A DNA stretch of 64,000 nucleotides, taken from Pseudomonas oryzihabitans. GTDB lineage: Bacteria; Pseudomonadota; Gammaproteobacteria; Pseudomonadales; Pseudomonadaceae. Both the position numbers and the translations under genes were made by a program. The notes below the pieces were generated by a model, which saw only the letters and a program-made list of their open reading frames with translations, made no database searches and was not told the origin of the DNA. The stretch covers positions 52,448-116,447 of the forward strand of contig NZ_VDND01000015.1 in the NCBI RefSeq assembly GCF_007665395.1, written 5' to 3'. The first letter of the stretch is position 1, and every line of letters begins with the position of its first letter. Shown here piece after piece: positions 9,764 to 16,929 of this stretch.

Positions 9764-9928
9764 CATTATCTAGACGCCCTACCCCCGCGGCTTCCCTCAC
9801 TGCAGCGGGTTCATCTCGGTCTGCACCATGTTGCGGTACTGCCGAGTGCGAAACGGCCCTGCGCCGGGCTTCCTGTTCCTGCGTGTCACGATCCTGGTCT
9901 AAGCTGAGCCTTTGCCCTGGAGGTCGCT

Positions 9929-10150
9929 ATGGAAGATCCTCTACTCGCCCTTCTATTTCGTCTCAACGAAAACCAAATCGCACTCAGCTTGGCCATCGAC
10001 GAGCTGACAGCCTGGGTGACAGAGCGCGGCTCAGTCCAGGTCGGCGAGGCCGTCGAGCAGCACCTGCAAACGCTCCAGCTCAACGCCGACGCAATCGAAG
10101 ACGCACTGGCTCAGCTTATTGCGGAACGGGCGCTGCGACCCCGCTCCTGA
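9929..10150 (+). CDS. Hypothetical small protein, 73 aa
   Basis: The frame begins MEDPLLALLFRLNENQIALSL and is mostly helical and acidic, with no membrane segment. RBS CTGGAGG lies before the ATG. It precedes the duplicated small-gene cassettes in the accessory region near attL. I recall similar short proteins in Pseudomonas prophages but no function. Confidence 0.65.
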   Translation: MEDPLLALLFRLNENQIALSLAIDELTAWVTERGSVQVGEAVEQHLQTLQLNADAIEDALAQLIAERALRPRS

Positions 10151-10400
10151 TACACAACCAGTAAGCCCGCCATTTCGAGCTTTCCCGGGCATACGAGGTA
10201 GTATTTCCGCTTGGCCTTAAGTGCCTTCGGGGCGTTGAGCCGTGATCCACATAGGATCCAGGGCCTTGGACACAGTTGTCCTACCGATTTCCAGCGCCTA
10301 GGAAACGCTGGGTTGTCAAACGGAGCGGTGGCACTAAGCATATCTCCTCAGGTCTATGGAGCCCACATAGGCTTAAACACCTACTCCACAGGAGGTAGCC

Positions 10401-10631
10401 ATGTCTATTGGTGATGCAGAGTATCGGCTACGCATGATGTTTCTCGATCATCTGAACCTCACGATGGTCATGGATCAGGCTCGTCTAGACCCTATCTTCA
10501 TGGCTCAGCTGATCGCCCGGCTTAACGCAAAACGCCCAGATAGCTTAATGACGGAGGAAGGTGCTCTGCTGGAATGGGCATATTCCGCCCAACGCCTCCA
10601 GAGGCGACAGCCAAGAAGAACGGAGACCTAA
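10401..10631 (+). CDS. Cassette gene A1: small hypothetical protein, 76 aa
   Basis: Paralogue of the 70-aa product at 11876-12088. Shared positions include EY-L--MFL-HLNL-MVMD-AR-DP-FM--LI--L and a C-terminal E-LLEW. It is predicted helical and cytosolic. The ATG at 10401 follows a strong RBS (GGAGG). The downstream partner is B1 (10828-11115). Function unknown. Confidence 0.7.
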   Translation: MSIGDAEYRLRMMFLDHLNLTMVMDQARLDPIFMAQLIARLNAKRPDSLMTEEGALLEWAYSAQRLQRRQPRRTET

Positions 10632-10758
10632 ACCGCGTTTCACCTGCTCGGTATGACCATACCGGGCTTAGCATTCTCAACTCTAGTGGTCGGCTTCTGC
10701 TAAGGTGCATGCCAGACAGTTTCCAGCCCCTCTCGACCCTTTGTCTGGTATTGGGCTG

Positions 10759-10810
10759 GGCCCGACTTGCATCGGGCCTTTTACACTTTCGCCAGGGACG
10801 GCGCCTTTTC
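10759..10810 (+). promoter_or_regulatory. Conserved double-hairpin leader before cassette gene B1
   Basis: Hairpin 1 is GGCCCGA-CTTGCA-TCGGGCC followed by TTTT (10759-10782); hairpin 2 is CGCC-AGGGACG-GCG followed by CTTTT (10790-10809). About 30 bp here is nearly identical to the leader of B2 (12263-12292). It looks like a terminator or attenuator between genes A and B; the role is inferred. Confidence 0.55.
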
Positions 10811-10827
10811 TATTAGCCTCCAGCCCG

Positions 10828-11115
10828 ATGAGCAAATCCCCTCTCGTCCAAGCCCTCCTCGACTCCCATCTTCGCATGACGTTGACCGGTCTCCCTGCGG
10901 ACAAACGCGACTGCCTGTGCGAGCAGATCGCAGACCTGATGGACCGAGACATCGTCGTCAGCAACACCGTCGGACAGCAGGACTGGCTACTAGCGAAAGC
11001 CTGGGCAGCGGCCGCTGGGAGGACGAAACGAAATCTCCGCCACTCGGGGCCGCGCCGCGCGGCGAACATGGAGCAGATTCGCGCCACCCTTGCAGACGTG
11101 CTGATAGGGAAGTAG
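10828..11115 (+). CDS. Cassette gene B1: hypothetical protein, 95 aa
   Basis: Paralogue of the 95-aa product at 12317-12604. Shared features are KSP at the N-terminus, a middle helix C(E/D)-DLMxR, the motif QQ-WL-AKAW--AAG, and the C-terminus IRA-LADV-IGK. The ATG at 10828 is chosen because both paralogues then begin alike and have the same length. It is preceded by the conserved double-hairpin leader. Soluble, function unknown. Confidence 0.7.
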   Translation: MSKSPLVQALLDSHLRMTLTGLPADKRDCLCEQIADLMDRDIVVSNTVGQQDWLLAKAWAAAAGRTKRNLRHSGPRRAANMEQIRATLADVLIGK

Positions 11116-11321
11116 GGAGGGTCTAACTACCTTTTAATCCCTTGGATTTGAGGGCTTACTGGCAGCTGCTGACCGCCGCCCCTCGCAGTGATAGTCAACC
11201 TGCTGGCTCACAGGGCGTGCCAAACTGAAGCCAGCGTGCATATCTGCAGCCTCATTCGCATAATTGTCTGACGATTAATGTCAAAATGATATCTATTCCT
11301 TATCGCGCGAAGGAGGTAGGT
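11116..11321. repeat. Spacer with short degenerate repeat R2
   Basis: About 25 bp at 11157-11182 (TTACTGGCAGCTGCTGACCG...) matches the start of R1 at 9307. The rest of the gap shows no gene and is more AT-rich toward 11300. Confidence 0.5.
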
Positions 11322-11503
11322 GTGCAAAGAAAAAAGCAATTGAGGTGATCGCAATCGCGACGTGTGGTGCGTCATTCGCCTTGCTATCCGCATTCGTTAT
11401 CGCAATACTCAGCGCGAATGGTTTGACGATAGAGTTCAAGCCAGAGATCGAAAAGGAGCGTTCGGTTGCGCTATCAATTGGCAAGGACAGTGACCCTCTT
11501 TAA
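11322..11503 (+). CDS. Possible small membrane protein needing a -1 frameshift at A AAA AAG
   Basis: A good RBS (AAGGAGGT, 11310-11317) precedes GTG at 11322, but that frame ends after 8 codons. The heptamer A AAA AAG (11330-11336) is in the correct phase. A -1 shift there joins GTG-CAA-AGA-AAA-AAG to a 54-codon frame encoding a hydrophobic helix (EVIAIATCGASFALLSAF, then VIAIL) and a charged C-terminus, ending TAA 11501-11503. It could be programmed frameshifting or a gene broken by loss of one A. Confidence 0.4.
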
Positions 11504-11582
11504 TCCTGGTGGCCACTATCAGGTGAACAGGCCTCCGCCTCTCTCAGGGCCACTCAAAGAGGACAGTAGCGGTGACGAGACA

Positions 11583-11660
11583 ATGTTCCTTCTCCTAACG
11601 CTAAGCATGATGTGCGTAGGACTTGGTACGGTATTTTTCGCCGCGATACAGGCCCGTTGA
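11583..11660 (+). CDS. Possible 25-aa membrane peptide
   Basis: The frame MFLLLTLSMMCVGLGTVFF then AAIQAR is one transmembrane helix with a short basic tail. The RBS is weak (GACGAGAC). It lies in the accessory region of small genes. Low confidence; it may be chance. Confidence 0.3.
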   Translation: MFLLLTLSMMCVGLGTVFFAAIQAR

Positions 11661-11875
11661 GGGCCCTAGTACACCGTCACTGGCAGCTTGCAGCTGCAGC
11701 CTCCAGCACCCGCTCGTAACCAATTCGCTGCCTGCGCTCAGCCAGCAGCGCCCGGACCTCTACCTCGAGGCTGCCCTTCTCATATCCCCTTCCCCTAGCA
11801 TACTGGATACCTGATCTTAATCTGCCCTTAAGCAAGCCACGCTACCCTCCTAGTAGCCATCTTTAGGATATAGCC
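11661..11875. repeat. Degenerate repeat R3 between cassettes
   Basis: On the minus strand 11677-11790 reads SLEVEVRALLAERRQRIGYE then a C-terminal ASCQ, about the same residues as R1. No start codon or upstream domain is present. It separates cassette 1 from cassette 2. Confidence 0.55.
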
Positions 11876-12088
11876 ATGACCATGGGCAATGGCGAGTATG
11901 AGCTCCATACGATGTTTCTAAGCCATCTGAACCTAAAGATGGTGATGGATCACGCTCGAGTCGATCCGGCCTTTATGGTTCATCTGATCAGTCAGCTTGA
12001 AGAACGTGGAGAAAAGCGAACCAAAGAGGAGAAATCACTTCTTGAGTGGTCGCGCTTAACGAGTCAAGCCCGAGGCATCAAAAAGTGA
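11876..12088 (+). CDS. Cassette gene A2: small hypothetical protein, 70 aa
   Basis: Paralogue of A1 (10401-10631) with the same MFLxHLNLxMVMDxARxDPxFM core and a C-terminal LLEW. It is helical, with many charged residues toward the end. Its TGA stop overlaps the GTG start of the next small membrane frame (GTGA at 12085-12088). Function unknown. Confidence 0.7.
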   Translation: MTMGNGEYELHTMFLSHLNLKMVMDHARVDPAFMVHLISQLEERGEKRTKEEKSLLEWSRLTSQARGIKK

Positions 12089-12183
12089 CCGATGCGGAGC
12101 TTCGCGGTGTGGTCATCGTGTTGGCACTAGCTACGGCCATCGCCGGTGCGGCGTTCCTCGCGATAGCTCTCGGGCTCTGGTGA
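12085..12183 (+). CDS. Cassette gene C2: 32-aa single-helix membrane peptide
   Basis: GTG at 12085 overlaps the A2 stop by 4 nt, suggesting translational coupling. The product starts VTDAELRGVVIV and continues as one uninterrupted hydrophobic helix, ending LALGLW. In cassette 1 the equivalent place has only a 16-codon hydrophobic frame (10653-10703). Its small size lowers confidence. Confidence 0.5.
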   Translation: MTDAELRGVVIVLALATAIAGAAFLAIALGLW

Positions 12184-12234
12184 GGTGCGGCCCAGAAACT
12201 TTCCAGCCCACTAGAGGCCCTTGGCCGGGCATTG

Positions 12235-12293
12235 GGGCTAGGCCCCGAGTCGCAGAGGGCCCTTTTACGCTTTCGCCAGGGACGGCGCCTTTA
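12235..12293 (+). promoter_or_regulatory. Conserved double-hairpin leader before cassette gene B2
   Basis: Same layout as before B1: a GC-rich hairpin ending GGGCCCTTTT, then CGCCAGGGACGGCG followed by CCTTT. The block 12263-12292 is nearly identical to 10779-10808. Confidence 0.55.
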
Positions 12294-12316
12294 CGATCCG
12301 CCTATCCAAGAAACAA

Positions 12317-12604
12317 ATGCGCAAGTCCCCGATCTCGGAAGTCCTCATTGATGCTACCCGGCTACTGGAATTAGGTAAGCTGACTAGCTACGAACGCCAG
12401 GCGATCTGCGACACGGTCATGGATTTGATAGGACGAGAAACCTCCCCTTGCAACAGTAGTGCTCAACAGCAGTGGCTGATAGCCAAAGCGTGGTCAACTG
12501 CTGCCGGCGTCACAAGTATGCAGGGGCGTAGCTTCGGTCCCCGTAATAGGGTTAGCTGGGACCGCATTCGTGCCATCCTTGCAGACGTGCCGATAGGGAA
12601 ATAG
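12317..12604 (+). CDS. Cassette gene B2: hypothetical protein, 95 aa
   Basis: Paralogue of B1, equal in length. The motif QQQWLIAKAWSTAAG and the C-terminus IRAILADVPIGK match B1 closely, while the N-terminal third is more diverged (ISEVLIDATRLLELGKL). It follows the conserved leader and is followed by repeat R4. Function unknown. Confidence 0.7.
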   Translation: MRKSPISEVLIDATRLLELGKLTSYERQAICDTVMDLIGRETSPCNSSAQQQWLIAKAWSTAAGVTSMQGRSFGPRNRVSWDRIRAILADVPIGK

Positions 12605-12944
12605 GTGGGATCTTTCTACCTTCGCTAGGGACTACTGGCAGGCTTGTACTGCTGCTCCCTGCTCCCTGCTCCCTGCTCCAGCTCTTAGCCGAGCCACTGC
12701 CGGCGGTCACAGGCAGCGCCCCATCTCAAGGCTGTCCTCCTTACGCAGCCCCTCCACCGCCCAGGCCGGTACCGCTTAAGCCGTGACCCGGCACCGCACC
12801 TGAACCGGCATCTAAGCGCGCTCCCAAACATGTCAGTAAGCGTGGCCAGGCTTACAAACAGGGTTGGCCGAAGGCCCCAGCCGACCAGCGCACTTCAGAA
12901 ACGAAACGACAAGCCGAAAGCATGGAATACTCCTACATAGAGCC
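12605..12944. repeat. Degenerate repeat R4 and leader of the chemoreceptor gene
   Basis: The segment 12715-12830 resembles 9385-9500 of R1 (GCTGTCCTCCTT-CGCAGCCCCTCC shared) but is interrupted. Before it is a short tandem repeat CTGCTCC x4 (about 12648-12680). No gene is seen in this 340-bp gap; the last part is the upstream region of the next gene. Confidence 0.5.
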
Positions 12945-14576
12945 ATGCCCATGTCGCTTCGATCCCTCTCTATAGCCAAACGATTGATGCTAGGTTACGG
13001 CGTACTTGCTTTGCTCGTCACTGGTCTTGGACTCTTCGGCCTGTTGCAGCTATCAGAGCTTCGTGCTCAAGGCGTCATGATTGAAACCAATGCTGTCGCC
13101 GGCATCGCTGAGTCCAACAACCTCGCGTTGCAGGTGGCGCGTACCCGTACCGAGGTGGTGCGTCTCCTTACGACACCCGACGCGCAGACCCTGGCGTCCA
13201 CCGAGAAGAAGATCCGCGAGCTCATTGTGTCTGCACAGGAAGGGTTCAAACGCTACGAGAAGATGGTGGATTCGGACCGCGAGCGACGTGCCTTTGAGAA
13301 CCTGAAACGACTACATCAGGGTTACGTGAGCGATATTGATCAAGTGATCAGCTCACTGGTCAATGGAAAGCTCACCGAAGCACAGGCTCTGGTTCAGGCC
13401 AGCATGGTTGATATTGGAGCGAAAATGAATGACGAGGCTGAGGCGCTCGTTGAAATTAACAAAGAGGATATGCAGGCCACCTCGCGGGAGTCTGACGCCA
13501 CATACACCCATACAAAGACCATTACCTGGACAATCATTGGTCTGGCTTTAGGCCTGACCGTGCTGCTGGCCTGGCGCCTGACCCTGAGCATGACCCGCCC
13601 CATCGCCGAGGCGGTGCTTGCCGCCCGGACCATCGCCAGCGGTGACCTGACCCAGAGCCTGGATACCCGCGGTCACGACGAAGCCGCCCAGCTGCTGCAG
13701 GCCATGCAGCAGATGCAGACCAACCTGCGCGACACCCTGGGGCACCTGGGCCATTCCGCCACCCAGCTGGCCTCGGCCGCCGAGGAAATGACCGCGGTCA
13801 TGCAGGAGAGCGCCCACGGCCTGCAGCAGCAGAACAGCGAGATCGAAATGGCCGCCACCGCCGTTACCGAGATGAGCCAGGCGGTGGACGAGGTAGCCGG
13901 CAACGCCACCTCGACCTCCACCGAATCGCGCCAGGCCGCCGATACCGCGCGCCAGGGCCAGCGCCAGCTGGGCGATACCCTCGGCGCCATCGAGGTGCTC
14001 ACCGAGAACGTGCTGGGCGCCAGCGAGCAGGCCCGCCAACTGGCCGAGCAGACCCGCGACATCAGCCAGGTGCTGGACGTCATTCGTTCGGTCGCCGAGC
14101 AGACCAACCTGCTGGCGCTCAACGCCGCCATCGAAGCCGCCCGCGCCGGCGATGCCGGTCGTGGCTTCGCCGTGGTCGCCGACGAGGTGCGCGCCCTCGC
14201 CCACCGCACCGGCGAATCCACCCGCGAGATCGAAGGCATGATCGGCAGCATCCAGCAGGGCACCGGCCAGACCGTCGATGCGCTGCTGACCAGTGCCGAC
14301 CAGGCCCGCCAGACCCGCGAGCAGGCGCAGTCGGCCAACGCCGCCCTGGCCGCCATCGCCCAGTCGGTGTCGGGCATCGACGAGCGCAACCTGGTGATCG
14401 CCAGCGCCGCCGAAGAGCAGGCGCAGGTGGCCCGCGAGGTGGACCGCAACCTGGTACGCATCCGCGACCTGTCGGTGCAGACCGCTGCCGGCGCCGAGCA
14501 GACGCGTACCGCGAGTCAGCAGTTGTCAGAGTTGGCCGTAGAACTGAACAGCCAGCTAGAACGCTTTCGCTTGTAA
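12945..14576 (+). CDS. Methyl-accepting chemotaxis protein (4HB-type sensor), prophage cargo
   Basis: Transmembrane chemoreceptor of 543 aa that would signal to the CheA/CheW array. In order: TM1 (about 12-34, LMLGYGVLALLVTGLGLFG), a helical periplasmic sensor (about 35-190), TM2 (about 196-216), HAMP, and a signalling domain with the hairpin tip EQTNLLALNAAIEAARAG (about 384-402) and FAVVADEVRALA. It lacks the C-terminal CheR/CheB pentapeptide. The ATG at 12945 (MPMSLRSLSIAKRL) is chosen over an upstream in-frame start at 12864. Base composition changes inside the gene near 13545: the sensor part is moderate in GC, the rest strongly GC-rich. Confidence 0.93.
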   Translation: MPMSLRSLSIAKRLMLGYGVLALLVTGLGLFGLLQLSELRAQGVMIETNAVAGIAESNNLALQVARTRTEVVRLLTTPDAQTLASTEKKIRELIVSAQEGFKRYEKMVDSDRERRAFENLKRLHQGYVSDIDQVISSLVNGKLTEAQALVQASMVDIGAKMNDEAEALVEINKEDMQATSRESDATYTHTKTITWTIIGLALGLTVLLAWRLTLSMTRPIAEAVLAARTIASGDLTQSLDTRGHDEAAQLLQAMQQMQTNLRDTLGHLGHSATQLASAAEEMTAVMQESAHGLQQQNSEIEMAATAVTEMSQAVDEVAGNATSTSTESRQAADTARQGQRQLGDTLGAIEVLTENVLGASEQARQLAEQTRDISQVLDVIRSVAEQTNLLALNAAIEAARAGDAGRGFAVVADEVRALAHRTGESTREIEGMIGSIQQGTGQTVDALLTSADQARQTREQAQSANAALAAIAQSVSGIDERNLVIASAAEEQAQVAREVDRNLVRIRDLSVQTAAGAEQTRTASQQLSELAVELNSQLERFRL

Positions 14577-15038
14577 TTACAAATCAGAACTTTGGCGCAC
14601 CTCACAACAGACTGATCCTGCCAGAAAGCTATGTCTATATGTGCGCCAAAGTCACCTCTACGGTGGCATGCCGAATCCGTAGTCAATAAAACCATTCTTG
14701 CATTCCCACTATCGCCTAAACTGTGACTCCATAAATGCACATAAGAGCATTAACGAAGCGTCACCAAGGTCAGGTGAGCAAAAAACTTCGGTGTAGTGCA
14801 TAGCTAGAAAGCTCCGACCTGGCTTGCGGCAAGAAATTGAAGCACAGCTATCGACAAGACGTACCAATGCGTTCACCACCTCTGTTCTCGCAACCCATTT
14901 GCTTGGGAGGAATCTAACAAAAAAGCGAGATAAGCCCTGATCGAAGTAGAGACCGCTTGTCGGTTCCCAAAGCGGATCACTCAAGCCTAGAAAAATTGCG
15001 CCGAAACAAAGATATCACCTCTCCGCGAGTAGACCTCC
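14577..15038. other. 460-bp AT-richer gap with a 12-bp inverted repeat
   Basis: ACTTTGGCGCAC (14589-14600) and GTGCGCCAAAGT (14641-14652) form a perfect inverted repeat separated by 40 bp just after the first chemoreceptor gene. A 91-codon TTG-started frame on the minus strand (14709-14984) has no recognisable features or good RBS and is not called as a gene. Confidence 0.5.
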
Positions 15039-16352
15039 ATGTTTGGCACCAAGCTGAAAAAACGTATCGCCGCACTTGAGCTGGAATTAGCTGAGCACAT
15101 GCAGATGCGCGAGTCCTTCCAAAAGGACGCTCTTTGCTGGGTATTAGATGCTAATAATAGATTCATCAGCCTTAACGAGAAGTTCGCGCGAGAGATGGGC
15201 TACCCGCAAGGTAGCATTGAAGGTCGAAACATCGAAGACTTCATTCCCAACTATGTTAAAGGTTTACCCTGCTACGCTGAGCTAATGAGCAAACTTGCCC
15301 AAGGACAGCAAGCTAGCGGTGTCCACAAGATTAATAGAGCAACTGGCGAAACAGCTTGGCTATACGCCATCTGGACACCACTACGGGACCAGAACGGCAG
15401 TGTCCGCATGATTAGGTGCTATGCTTACGATCGAACAGAGCAGATAAGCAAAGATGCTGAACAAGACAGCCTAATCGACGCACTACTTCGCTCTACCGCG
15501 GTAATCGAGTTCAACTTATCTGGCGAAGTGGTGATGGCAAATGATATATTTCTTCGCTCGATGGGCTACTCAAGCAGCCAGATCATAGGCAAGCATCATC
15601 GTATGTTTTGTGCGCCTGAAGAAAGCAACTCAATTGAGTATGCTCACTTTTGGGAGCGCCTAAAGCGCGGCGAATACATAGCGGCAAGATTCAAAAGGAT
15701 AGATAGCTCTGGCAGAGTAGTTTGGCTAGAAGCATCCTATAACCCCATGAAGAACACTCGAGGCGAACTTTACAAAGTAGTCAAATTTGCAACCATCATC
15801 ACCGAGCAAGTTCTTCAAGAACAAGCTATAGCGAGTGCTGCCCAAGTCGCATTCGAAATATCCCAGAGCACTGACGAGACGGCTAGACAAGGTGCTGCGG
15901 TAGTTCAGAGCACTACCATGGTAATGAAAGGAATTGCCACTGAGATACAGACCGCGTCTGATGGCATAGAAGCCCTGGGTGCACAATCAATCGAAATCAG
16001 CTCAATCGTGAAGACTATCCGGGGAATCGCGGAACAGACCAACCTGTTGGCTCTGAATGCTGCCATAGAAGCTGCACGAGCTGGAGAACAAGGACGCGGC
16101 TTTGCGGTAGTCGCCGATGAAGTCAGGCAACTGGCTGGCCGCACAAGCAAGGCAACCGAAGAAATCGTTGGGGTAGTTCAGCAAAACCAGAAATTGGCAC
16201 AGACTGCGGTGGAAAACATGGCGAAAAGCCGACAGGAAGCTGAGCGCGGATTGCAGTTTGCAAGCGAAGCAGCGGCTCGAATCGGTGAGATTCAGGACGG
16301 TGCGCAGCAGGTGGTTAACTCTGTCAGCCAATTCGCTCGGCAGCTAAGTTAG
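15039..16352 (+). CDS. Soluble PAS-PAS chemoreceptor (BdlA-like), prophage cargo
   Basis: Cytosolic chemoreceptor-like protein of 437 aa without membrane helices. A short coiled N-terminus is followed by PAS 1 (about 30-145, WVLDANNRFISLNEKF), PAS 2 (about 150-265, IEFNLSGEVVMANDIFLRSMGY) with a PAC segment (RVVWLEASYNPMKN), then a methyl-accepting signalling domain with EQTNLLALNAAIEAARAG near residue 331. This architecture matches BdlA of P. aeruginosa, which controls biofilm dispersion. Base composition is clearly lower in GC than neighbouring genes. It ends 31 bp before the convergent lysis gene. Confidence 0.92.
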   Translation: MFGTKLKKRIAALELELAEHMQMRESFQKDALCWVLDANNRFISLNEKFAREMGYPQGSIEGRNIEDFIPNYVKGLPCYAELMSKLAQGQQASGVHKINRATGETAWLYAIWTPLRDQNGSVRMIRCYAYDRTEQISKDAEQDSLIDALLRSTAVIEFNLSGEVVMANDIFLRSMGYSSSQIIGKHHRMFCAPEESNSIEYAHFWERLKRGEYIAARFKRIDSSGRVVWLEASYNPMKNTRGELYKVVKFATIITEQVLQEQAIASAAQVAFEISQSTDETARQGAAVVQSTTMVMKGIATEIQTASDGIEALGAQSIEISSIVKTIRGIAEQTNLLALNAAIEAARAGEQGRGFAVVADEVRQLAGRTSKATEEIVGVVQQNQKLAQTAVENMAKSRQEAERGLQFASEAAARIGEIQDGAQQVVNSVSQFARQLS

Positions 16353-16383
16353 CTAAGAACTCAGCCTCGTGGATCTTTTCCGA

Positions 16384-16929
16384 TTAGCGCGCTAAACATA
16401 CCGTTGTGATGTAGCTTTGCAGCGCGACTATCTGGTTGCGGGCTGTGGCGATGCCGTCTCGGAGACGCCAATAATCCCACTCAGCGGCGTCATCAAGTCG
16501 GGGGGCGGCGCCATCACCCAGGCCGGTGGAGCTGGGGGTATTGGGCACGTTGACGCCACTGGCTGGACAGCTGGCCTGGAGACGCAGCCGGCGACGGCCA
16601 TCAGCAACATCGCCGCGCAGGCGGTCGTTCTCATCCTTCGCATTCTGTATTTCCTCGGTATGCTTGCGGTCCAGATCGGCTACTTTCTGCTGGGCATCCT
16701 GCTGCTTGGCCAAGGCCTCGCGGACCTGCTGAGCAGCGGCATTGGAGATCGCCGCCAGATCCGCCTGGTGGGCGGTGCGCTCGTTGGCGGTCTCGGTCTT
16801 GGCGCCGGACACCAGGCCGGATAGCCGCCAGCCATTCAGGGACCAGCCGATACCGACCCCTAAGGCGAGCAACACGATAGCGGTGACTGCGAGCACGGCC
16901 GTCCTGTACTGCTCGAATAGCGCGTTCAC
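16384..16929 (-). CDS. Rz-like inner-membrane spanin
   Basis: Lysis protein expected to bridge inner and outer membranes and fuse them after cell-wall digestion. It has 181 aa: an N-terminal membrane anchor (about residues 10-33, YRTAVLAVTAIVLLALGVGIG), then a long helical periplasmic coiled coil (about 40-110). Its start overlaps the endolysin stop by 4 nt. A second frame encoding the outer-membrane partner lies entirely inside it (16428-16643). Confidence 0.85.
   Translation of the reverse strand: MNALFEQYRTAVLAVTAIVLLALGVGIGWSLNGWRLSGLVSGAKTETANERTAHQADLAAISNAAAQQVREALAKQQDAQQKVADLDRKHTEEIQNAKDENDRLRGDVADGRRRLRLQASCPASGVNVPNTPSSTGLGDGAAPRLDDAAEWDYWRLRDGIATARNQIVALQSYITTVCLAR
16428..16643 (-). 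CDS. Rz1-like outer-membrane spanin, nested in Rz
   Basis: Lipoprotein frame of 71 codons in another register within the Rz gene. The signal peptide ends with lipobox VAGC (about residue 20), followed by a short Pro-rich mature part (CPIPPAPPAWVMAPPP). A wholly nested Rz1 is the arrangement of lambda Rz/Rz1. The start could be residue 1 or the internal Met at residue 4. Confidence 0.75.
   Translation of the reverse strand: MRRMRTTACAAMLLMAVAGCVSRPAVQPVASTCPIPPAPPAWVMAPPPDLMTPLSGIIGVSETASPQPATR

Noticed and set aside
12640..12685. CRISPR-like array from the CTGCTCC tandem copies
   Set aside because: The units are only about 7 bp without spacers; a simple tandem repeat. No CRISPR array or cas gene was seen anywhere in the window.
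14709..14984. 91-codon minus-strand frame with TTG start
   Set aside because: No RBS, no recognisable motif, and TTG start; likely chance in an AT-richer gap.
8262..16383. Separate satellite element between attL and the lysis genes
   Set aside because: No second integrase or additional copy of the 33-bp core was found inside the prophage, so the region is treated as accessory cargo of one element.
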